Origin: Serratia inhibens
GTDB taxonomy: Bacteria; Pseudomonadota; Gammaproteobacteria; Enterobacterales; Enterobacteriaceae
Assembly (NCBI RefSeq): GCF_003591175.1
Contig: NZ_QYYG01000001.1
Coordinates: forward strand, 1,116,001 to 1,180,000
Direction: 5' to 3'
DNA: 64,000 nt
Position numbers and translations under genes: made by a program. Each line of letters starts with the position of its first letter. The stretch's first letter is position 1. This document shows positions 58,035-64,000 of the stretch, in pieces. A model generated the notes under the pieces. That model ran no database searches. It was not told the origin of the DNA and saw only the letters and a list, made by a program, of their open reading frames with translations.

Positions 58035-59305
58035 ACAGTCGTCGTATAGTCATTACCGGCATGGGCGCCGTTTCACCACTGGGATGCGGCGTAGAGGCTA
58101 TCTGGCAGCGTCTGCTAAATGGCCAGTCAGGCATTCGTCCGCTTCCTGAAGCTATCGTGGCCGACCTGCAGGTAAAAATCGGTGGTCAGGTTCCTACACT
58201 GGAACAGGATGCCGAGGCGGGCTTTGATCCCGATCTTTCCGTGGCACCAAAAGACCAGAAAAAAATGGACCGTTTTATCCTGTTCGCCATGGCGGCGGCC
58301 GACGAAGCAATCCGTCAAGCGGGCTGGGTCGCGGATACGGAAGAGAAACAAGAACGCACCGCAACCGTGATCGCCTCCGGTATCGGCGGCTTCCCTGCCA
58401 TTGCCCACGCAGTGCGCACCACCGACAGTCGCGGTACCAAACGCCTGTCGCCATTTACCATTCCCTCCTTCCTGGTAAACCTGGCCGCCGGCCATGTGTC
58501 GATTAAACACCAGTTCAAAGGCCCGATTGGCGCCCCCGTTACCGCTTGCGCAGCGGGCGTACAGGCCATCGGCGACGCAGTGCGCATGATTCGCAACGAT
58601 GAGGCTGATATCGCGCTGTGTGGCGGTACAGAGGCCGCTATCGATACTGTCAGCCTGGGAGGGTTTGCCGCCGCACGCGCCATGTCCACTACGCCGCCAG
58701 AAGCGGCAGAAAAAGCGTCTCGGCCTTTCGACAACGCTCGTGACGGCTTTGTCATGGGCGAAGGCGCCGGCATGCTGGTCATTGAGACGCTGGAACATGC
58801 GCTGGCCCGCGGAGCAACGCCGCTGGCGGAAATTGTCGGTTACGGCACCAGTGCAGACGCCTACCACATGACCTCCGGCGCGGAAGATGGTGACGGTGCC
58901 TACCGTGCAATGAAAATTGCTCTGAAACAGGCTGGTGTCATACCCGAGCAGATCCAGCATCTGAACGCCCACGCCACCTCTACGCCAGTGGGTGATCTGG
59001 GGGAAATCAACGCGATTAAACACCTGTTCGGTACCGGCGGCGGCGTGGCAGTGACCTCAACCAAATCAGCGACCGGCCATTTACTGGGCGCTGCGGGCGG
59101 GCTTGAAACCATCTTTACTGCGCTGGCACTACGCGATCAAATCGCACCGGCTACGCTAAATTTGGATAATCCGGACCCGGCTGCCGAGGGGTTGAATCTG
59201 GTGGCGAAAAAAGCGCAGCCCATGGTCATCAACTATGCGCTGTCGAACGGGTTTGGTTTTGGTGGGGTGAACGCGAGTATCTTGCTGAAACGTTGGCAGG
59301 GTTAA
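58031..59305 (+). CDS. FabF-like beta-ketoacyl-ACP synthase (KAS II paralogue)
   Basis: A 424-residue KAS I/II-type condensing enzyme with the Cys-His-His triad: Cys in VTACAAGVQAIGDA, His in LNAHATSTPVGD and His in SATGHLLGAAGG. Starts RRIVITGMGAVSPLGCGVEA. Its length and GFGGVNASILL end are normal for FabF. It is separate from the main fab cluster, so it is an accessory KAS. Its coupling to an HxlR regulator next to fabA suggests regulated adjustment of acyl-chain length or unsaturation. Followed by a terminator. Confidence 0.92.
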   Translation: MNSRRIVITGMGAVSPLGCGVEAIWQRLLNGQSGIRPLPEAIVADLQVKIGGQVPTLEQDAEAGFDPDLSVAPKDQKKMDRFILFAMAAADEAIRQAGWVADTEEKQERTATVIASGIGGFPAIAHAVRTTDSRGTKRLSPFTIPSFLVNLAAGHVSIKHQFKGPIGAPVTACAAGVQAIGDAVRMIRNDEADIALCGGTEAAIDTVSLGGFAAARAMSTTPPEAAEKASRPFDNARDGFVMGEGAGMLVIETLEHALARGATPLAEIVGYGTSADAYHMTSGAEDGDGAYRAMKIALKQAGVIPEQIQHLNAHATSTPVGDLGEINAIKHLFGTGGGVAVTSTKSATGHLLGAAGGLETIFTALALRDQIAPATLNLDNPDPAAEGLNLVAKKAQPMVINYALSNGFGFGGVNASILLKRWQG

Positions 59306-59320
59306 TAGGGCTTTAACAAA

Positions 59321-59354
59321 AACCTCCGCCTTGAGCGGAGGTTGTTCCTTTTTA
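59321..59354 (+). terminator. Intrinsic terminator after the KAS gene
   Basis: Stem AACCTCCGC / GCGGAGGTT with a five-base loop, followed by GTTCCTTTTTAT. Confidence 0.85.
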
Positions 59355-59368
59355 TGACAGAGAGCCGC

Positions 59369-59539
59369 TTAAGCGGTCACAGCCCTGTCCTCCATGGCTT
59401 CTCGCCAACCTCCCAGCCATTGAGACCGGCTGTCCACAGTCGTTTTGTAGGGACAATAATCTTTCGAATGCCCTAAAATACCTGCCTGATAACCTTTCGA
59501 ATGCGCCCTTTCCAGACGATCGCGTTTCTGTCTCTTCAT
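59369..59539 (-). CDS. rmf: Ribosome modulation factor Rmf
   Basis: A 56-residue basic protein on the minus strand, starting MKRQKRDRLERAHSKGYQAG, with HSKDYCPYKT and the hallmark SQWLGGWREAMEDR. It aligns with E. coli Rmf along its whole length. Rmf joins 70S ribosomes into inactive 100S dimers in stationary phase. AGGGA lies upstream of the ATG. It is short and easily missed because a longer frame in another register covers it. The position beside fabA is the same as in E. coli. Confidence 0.96.
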   Translation of the reverse strand: MKRQKRDRLERAHSKGYQAGILGHSKDYCPYKTTVDSRSQWLGGWREAMEDRAVTA

Positions 59540-59742
59540 GCCTCGTTTCCCTCACTTTTTTGGTCAGTTGGAAAGAAAACAATGGCTGCTTTTTGCGCAG
59601 CCACCTATAAGCAATAGCGCTAAATGAAGGGAAGATCAATGCGCAAAATTCACGCCAATGTCATATTTGTGAGCTACGTACGCAGAATTTTCTAAGTGGC
59701 TGAAATGCCAGAAAAGACATTAATTCATTGAAATAAAATAAA

Positions 59743-59788
59743 AATCCCCTCCGGCAAAGCGTTTTGATATCTCTCGCCGGAAGGGATT
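59743..59788 (-). terminator. Intrinsic terminator after the pqi operon
   Basis: On the minus strand, a 13-base stem AATCCCTTCCGGC / GCCGGAGGGGATT (one G-T pair) with a 20-base loop is followed by TTTATTTTATTT, 25 bases after pqiC. Confidence 0.8.
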
Positions 59789-59812
59789 AGACCGTTTTAG
59801 TACAAATTATGA

Positions 59813-60370
59813 CTAAAAATTACCCGCCTGTGAGGCGATAACCTGGGCTTCCTGCTGCCAGCCCTGCGCCAACGTACGGACCAGCGCGTCGTAACCGTCC
59901 TCACCCTGTTTCAATTCCAGGCTGAACGGCCGTTTGGTCAGATTACCTTGATGATTCAGCACCCACTCGCCACGGATAATCGCCTTGCCGTCAAAGCGGC
60001 CGTGAAAACCGCTGATAGTGACGTTAAGCACATCCTGCTCACTGCTCATCGGTTGAGAAGATACCACCCAACCTGGCAACGCGCTGCTTAGGTTGGTGAC
60101 CAGCGTCTGCTGTAGCTGTTGATCGAGCGGACTGGCCCACAGGTTGTTTTGAGCGATGACATACTGCACATCATTGGTCTGGTAAACCACACCGTTTTGC
60201 GCCAGGTAATCCGCCACGTTGACGTGCTCCAACCACAGCTGATGCGTCGCAGTGCCAGTGCTGACCGGCGCCGACGCACCCAGCGCCGGCAGTTGGTAGT
60301 AGGTTTTCTGTGGTGTGCTGCTACAGGCGCTGAGTAACAGCGCCAGGGCTACCGGAATCCATTTCATCAT
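59813..60370 (-). CDS. pqiC: Outer-membrane lipoprotein PqiC
   Basis: A 185-residue lipoprotein with lipobox LSAC (MKWIPVALALLLSACSS) and an ABC-type/DUF330 domain (LPALGASAPVSTGTATHQLW, VISGFHGRFDGK-like segment reading TISGFHGRFDGKAIIRGEWV). PqiC forms a ring at the outer membrane that receives the PqiB needle in the Pqi lipid-transport system. It overlaps pqiB by four bases. Confidence 0.94.
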   Translation of the reverse strand: MMKWIPVALALLLSACSSTPQKTYYQLPALGASAPVSTGTATHQLWLEHVNVADYLAQNGVVYQTNDVQYVIAQNNLWASPLDQQLQQTLVTNLSSALPGWVVSSQPMSSEQDVLNVTISGFHGRFDGKAIIRGEWVLNHQGNLTKRPFSLELKQGEDGYDALVRTLAQGWQQEAQVIASQAGNF

Positions 60371-62013
60371 TTATTGGCCTTCTTCGGCTGAGGATCGTTA
60401 CTGCCCGCGGCTTCAAATACCAGCGCGTTGCTCTTTTCGTTCAGGGTACGCAGCACGGGCTGCAGTTCACGCAACACCTGATCAAGACGTTGCATATCAC
60501 CGAGCATCTTGTTGTAGGCCGGAGAACCTGGCTGGAACCCTTTCATGCTGCGGTTCAGTTCCTGCAGGGTTTTCTGCATATCCTGCGGCAGCGCCTTCAT
60601 CTCTTTGCTGGCGATGATGTCATTCAGCGACTGCATGGTTTTCTGCGTCGACTGCATGGTTTTCTGGCTTTCCGCCAGGGTTTTGGTCGCTTCGTTGATC
60701 ATCGGATTCAATGGCATCGAGTTGATCTTATCCAGCGTCTGCATCAGTTTCTGCTGGATCTGCGCCAGACCGCCGCTGGTGGTCGGCATCAGCGGATAAC
60801 CGAACAGTTCGCGCGGCCCTTTCCAGGCTTTCTCCTGCGGATAGAAGTCCAGATCGATATACAGCGAGCCGGTCAGCAGGTTAGCGGACTTCAGCGAAGC
60901 GCGCATGCCGCGTGACTCAGCGTCTTTCAGATGGCCTTCGATATCGAAGTTGCCGCCCAGCTGTTTCTGGAAGCGATCAGGCTCAATGCGGATCAGCACC
61001 GGAATGCGGTAGTCGTTGTCCAAACGCTGCGCCATGCCTTCTTTATAGAACGGCACCTGCGCGACCGTACCGAGACGAATGCCGCGGAATTCTACCGGCG
61101 CGCCCGGCTGCAAGCCGCGAACCGAGTCGGAGAAGAACATCAGGTAATCTTTGTGTACGGTATACAGCGAGTCCTGGATGCTGCGCTGGTTGTCGAACAA
61201 CGCATACTCCGTCTTTTCTTTCACCTGTTCACCGCGATCCCAACCTTCCGGTACGTCAAAACTTACACCGCCGCTGAACAGGGTTGCCAGCGAGCCCATT
61301 TCCACCCGCATGCCCTGCGCCGACATGTCGAACGCCACACCGCTGTCTTTCCAGAAGCGCACGTTGCTGGTCACCAGTTGATCATAAGGTGCCGAAATAA
61401 ACAGCTGGTAACGCATGGCACGCTGCTTGGGATCAAAGTAACTGGTCTCTACCGAACCCACACGATAGCCACGGAACAGCACCGGATCGCCGGCATTCAA
61501 CTGGCCCGATTTGTCGCTGTCCAGTACGATGCGCAGCCCTTTGGCATCTGGAGAAGCCAGCGGTGGTGCATCCAGCAGTTGGTAATTATCTTTGCCCTCC
61601 TTGCCCTTGGTGCCCGGCTGCAGCTCAATGTAAGCGCCGGAAAGCAGCGTGCCCAGACCAGAAATGCCCTCACGGCCGATTTGCGGTTTAACCACCCAAA
61701 AAGCGCTGTCCTGACGCAACAATTTATCCATGCCGGCGTTAAGTCGCGCCTGTACCACGACCTTGTTCAGGTCATCGCTCAGCGTCACGCTTTCTACTAC
61801 CCCAACATTGACGCTGCGGCTGGTGATTTTGGTTTTACCGGCTTCCAGCCCTTCCGCTGTGGTGGTGATCAGCGTCACCTGCGGCCCCTGGTGGCTGAAA
61901 TGGTAGAACAGGATCCACGCACCGATCAGCGCGGTGACGATGGGAATGATCCACACCGGCGACCAGCGCTTGATCTTTTCAACGTCCGCGACGCTATGAT
62001 TATTTTCCGTCAC
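60367..62013 (-). CDS. pqiB: MCE-domain protein PqiB
   Basis: A 548-residue protein with one N-terminal transmembrane helix (VWIIPIVTALIGAWILFYHF) and three MCE domains (about 40-140, 155-270, 285-400). A long C-terminal helix (about 430-540) forms the hollow needle in the hexamer. MCE motifs such as GLEAGKTKITSRSVNVGVVE are clear. PqiB spans the periplasm between PqiA and PqiC for lipid transport. It overlaps pqiA by 14 bases. Confidence 0.96.
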   Translation of the reverse strand: MTENNHSVADVEKIKRWSPVWIIPIVTALIGAWILFYHFSHQGPQVTLITTTAEGLEAGKTKITSRSVNVGVVESVTLSDDLNKVVVQARLNAGMDKLLRQDSAFWVVKPQIGREGISGLGTLLSGAYIELQPGTKGKEGKDNYQLLDAPPLASPDAKGLRIVLDSDKSGQLNAGDPVLFRGYRVGSVETSYFDPKQRAMRYQLFISAPYDQLVTSNVRFWKDSGVAFDMSAQGMRVEMGSLATLFSGGVSFDVPEGWDRGEQVKEKTEYALFDNQRSIQDSLYTVHKDYLMFFSDSVRGLQPGAPVEFRGIRLGTVAQVPFYKEGMAQRLDNDYRIPVLIRIEPDRFQKQLGGNFDIEGHLKDAESRGMRASLKSANLLTGSLYIDLDFYPQEKAWKGPRELFGYPLMPTTSGGLAQIQQKLMQTLDKINSMPLNPMINEATKTLAESQKTMQSTQKTMQSLNDIIASKEMKALPQDMQKTLQELNRSMKGFQPGSPAYNKMLGDMQRLDQVLRELQPVLRTLNEKSNALVFEAAGSNDPQPKKANK

Positions 62014-63316
62014 CTTGCGGCTCCTTTTTTATTGTCTCGTTTACGCGATCCCAACTCAGGCGGGGATCAAACGTCATGGCTGCAAACATGGTGAGGATCA
62101 CCACCAGGGCGAACAGCAGCGCGCCAGTAGCAGGATAAATACTCATCAATTGTCCCATCCGTACCAATGCCGAAAGCACGGCGATCACAAACACGTCTAT
62201 CATTGACCAGCGGCCGACAAACTCAACCACTTCATAAATCAGGTGCATTCGTTCGCTGTCGGCCCTGTCTTGCTTCTTGCCGTTGGCATCCCAGCACAGC
62301 CAGCCAATCGCCAACATCTTCAGTGAAGGCACCATAATACTGGCGATGAAAATGACCATCGCCACCGGATAGGATCCTTCGCCCCACAGCAGGATCACCC
62401 CGGCCATGATGGTGGAGGTGATTTTATTGCCCAGCGCTTCGGTCACCATAATAGGCATTAGATTCGCCGGAATATACAGCATGATAGACGTAAACAGCAG
62501 CGCCAGCGTCCATTGCAGACTGTGGCGGCGACGCACGTAACCATTGGTATGGCAGCGCGGGCAATGAGCCAGCTCCGCCGGCAGGACCGCCGTACAACAC
62601 GGGCAGGAACGCAACCCCTGGCGTAACCCGATCCGCCCTACCGTCACTGGGCGATCGATGCGCGGCATCGGCTCTATGTCATTCCACAGCCAACGGCGAT
62701 CCACGCACTGGAAGGCGCGCACCTGCAGTAAGCAAAACAGGCAATAAGCCGCAAAGCTGCTGCCGACGCCAATATCCCCGTAGGCCATCAGCTTAACGAA
62801 ACTGACCAGTACCCCGGCGAGAAAAATTTCCACCATGCACCAGGTTTTAAACTGGAACAGCATCTTGGCCATCCACTCTTTCAGGCCAAGAGGCATGCGC
62901 ACCCTGGCGCATAACAAGACAATCGCCACCATGCAAAACGCCGGGATCAACTGAACGAATACCATAAACAGCGTAGCCATGCTGGCGTAATCTTCCGCCA
63001 CCATCACCTGCGGGATCTGGATCAGTTTGATTTCGTTACCGATACCGGCAACGTGCATATTGATAAACGGGAAAATATTCGCCAGCAGCAGCATAAACAA
63101 AGCGCTGACGGCATAGCCGATGGGCCGCTTGCGCGGTTCCTCCCAGCGGGAGCTGAGGGTCGTTTTACAGCGCGGACACACCGCTTTTGTGCCATATGCC
63201 AGTGGCGGCAACGCCACCATCATGTCGCATTGCGGGCACAGCATCAGGTTATCCTGTTGCCGTTCAGCAGGCTTTGCGTGGCTGTGCTGCTCGTGATTGT
63301 CGTGGGAACACACCAT
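62000..63316 (-). CDS. pqiA: Inner-membrane protein PqiA
   Basis: A 438-residue PqiA with two homologous halves. Each begins with a zinc-ribbon pair (CPQCDMMV with CPRCKTTL, and CPCCTAVL with CPRCHTNG) followed by four transmembrane helices. The strong AGGAGG ribosome site is only three bases from the ATG and six from the next codon, GTG, so the true start could be the GTG. PqiA is the inner-membrane partner of the PqiABC lipid system, which responds to paraquat through SoxS in E. coli. Confidence 0.95.
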   Translation of the reverse strand: MVCSHDNHEQHSHAKPAERQQDNLMLCPQCDMMVALPPLAYGTKAVCPRCKTTLSSRWEEPRKRPIGYAVSALFMLLLANIFPFINMHVAGIGNEIKLIQIPQVMVAEDYASMATLFMVFVQLIPAFCMVAIVLLCARVRMPLGLKEWMAKMLFQFKTWCMVEIFLAGVLVSFVKLMAYGDIGVGSSFAAYCLFCLLQVRAFQCVDRRWLWNDIEPMPRIDRPVTVGRIGLRQGLRSCPCCTAVLPAELAHCPRCHTNGYVRRRHSLQWTLALLFTSIMLYIPANLMPIMVTEALGNKITSTIMAGVILLWGEGSYPVAMVIFIASIMVPSLKMLAIGWLCWDANGKKQDRADSERMHLIYEVVEFVGRWSMIDVFVIAVLSALVRMGQLMSIYPATGALLFALVVILTMFAAMTFDPRLSWDRVNETIKKEPQGDGK

Positions 63317-63390
63317 ATTCCTCCTTAATAACGTTGCTCACCGGTACGGCAATACCGCCCGCAGCAGCGCGCGGACGGTATTCTCAAGGG

Positions 63391-64000
63391 TCAGCCGTTT
63401 TTCATCGCTTCCAGCTCTTCCCAACGGGCAAACGCTTCTTCCAGCGCCCCTTCAGCGGCGGCCAGCGCCGTCAACACCTGCTGTGTTTCACTGTGTGGAC
63501 GCGTAAAGAAATTCGCATCGCTCATTTGCGCTTGCAGCGCTTCGATTTCCGCTTCCAGCTGTTCCAGGCGCTGTGGCAACTGTTCCAACTCACGCAACAA
63601 GTTATAGCTCAGTTTCACCGTTGATTTCTTCGGTTGTTCAGCCTTTTTTTCCACCGACGGTTTATTCTGATCGGCCGCGGCAACCTGACGGATCGGTTTC
63701 GCCGTAGCGCGTTGATGATGCGCATCGTAGTAACCGCCGACGAAGGTGCTGATCACGCCCTTGCCTTCGAAGATCCAACACTCGGTCACCGAGTTGTCAA
63801 CGAACTGACGATCGTGGCTCACCAGCAGCACGGTACCCTGATAACCATCGATCAACTCTTCCAGCAACTCCAGCGTTTCGACGTCGAGATCGTTGGTTGG
63901 TTCATCGAGGATCAGCAAGTTGCTCGGTTTCAGGAACAGCTTGGCCAGCAACAGGCGGTTGCGTTCACCGCCCGACAGCGCTTTCACCGGCGTCATCGCG
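63391..64000 (-). CDS. uup: ABC-F ATPase Uup, C-terminal part (partial)
   Basis: The window ends inside this gene; the frame is open to base 64000. The visible 203 codons begin at the second ATPase domain's signature (VKALSGGERNRLLLAKLFLK), then Walker B LLILDEPTNDLD and switch VLLVSHDRQFVDNSV. The Uup-specific C-terminal coiled-coil domain ends the protein (LREQLPQRL-like segment reading LRELEQLPQRLEQLEAEIEA). Uup acts on ribosomes and branched DNA in E. coli. It lies upstream of pqiA on the same strand, as in E. coli. Confidence 0.95.
   Translation of the reverse strand, partial: AMTPVKALSGGERNRLLLAKLFLKPSNLLILDEPTNDLDVETLELLEELIDGYQGTVLLVSHDRQFVDNSVTECWIFEGKGVISTFVGGYYDAHHQRATAKPIRQVAAADQNKPSVEKKAEQPKKSTVKLSYNLLRELEQLPQRLEQLEAEIEALQAQMSDANFFTRPHSETQQVLTALAAAEGALEEAFARWEELEAMKNG

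Noticed and set aside
59352-59639. 95-codon minus-strand frame
   Set aside because: It covers rmf in a different register; the true gene is the 56-codon frame at 59369-59539.
60931-62094. 387-codon plus-strand frame opposite pqiB
   Set aside because: Antisense shadow of a clear MCE-domain gene with four-base operon coupling on the other strand.

Overview
The window is chromosomal DNA of an enterobacterium, almost certainly a Serratia. Two things point there. The gene at 5060-5857 is the classic Serratia secreted nuclease, with the family's numbered catalytic and disulfide residues in exact register. The right-hand third (about 41.2-64 kb) also keeps the enterobacterial order known from E. 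coli: serT, yccA, tusE, acyP, rlmI, hspQ, yccU, yccT, mgsA, helD, yccF, yccS, sxy, sulA, ompA, matP, ycbZ, fabA, rmf, pqiABC, uup. Species is not settled by the sequence; a Serratia outside or at the edge of S. marcescens is my inference.

Layout. 1-6.2 kb: a cupin-type regulator tail, a divergent LysR/LysE pair, wrbA, a small unknown gene, a TrkH-like K+ transporter, the nuclease nucA behind a perfect SOS box, and a small membrane protein. 6.3-40.4 kb: one large minus-strand type VI secretion (T6SS) locus with all thirteen core genes (tssA, B, C, D/hcp, E, F, G, H/clpV, I/vgrG, J, K, L, M), an OmpA-domain accessory protein, a VasL-type second ImpA_N protein and a PAAR tip protein. No Fha, PpkA, PppA or TagF homologue was seen. 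41.2-64 kb: tRNA-Ser(TGA) and the conserved core genes listed above.

The middle of the T6SS locus (18.6-31.3 kb) is the dynamic part. It holds two near-identical vgrG genes. Each is followed, with an 8-base overlap, by a roughly 400-residue putative cysteine-peptidase effector and then a small lipoprotein that is the probable immunity protein. The effectors share about 140 N-terminal residues and then diverge, but both keep a Gln/Cys...His-Trp-Ile-Val-Trp-Asp signature of the papain/C39 type. Around them lie an orphan immunity lipoprotein broken by a one-base frameshift, a 0.4-kb vgrG fragment, a decayed paralogue of the 413-residue accessory gene and a decayed 5' end of a second tssM. Together these look like the debris of repeated module duplication and loss. 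The far end of the operon carries two unusual passengers, a membrane-anchored GIY-YIG protein and a secreted YHYH protein.

Regulation visible in sequence: LexA boxes at nucA and sulA, FadR- and FabR-type operators before fabA, a perfect 21-bp palindrome before an HxlR regulator/KAS-II pair, an E. coli-like ompA promoter with a long leader, and several intrinsic terminators.
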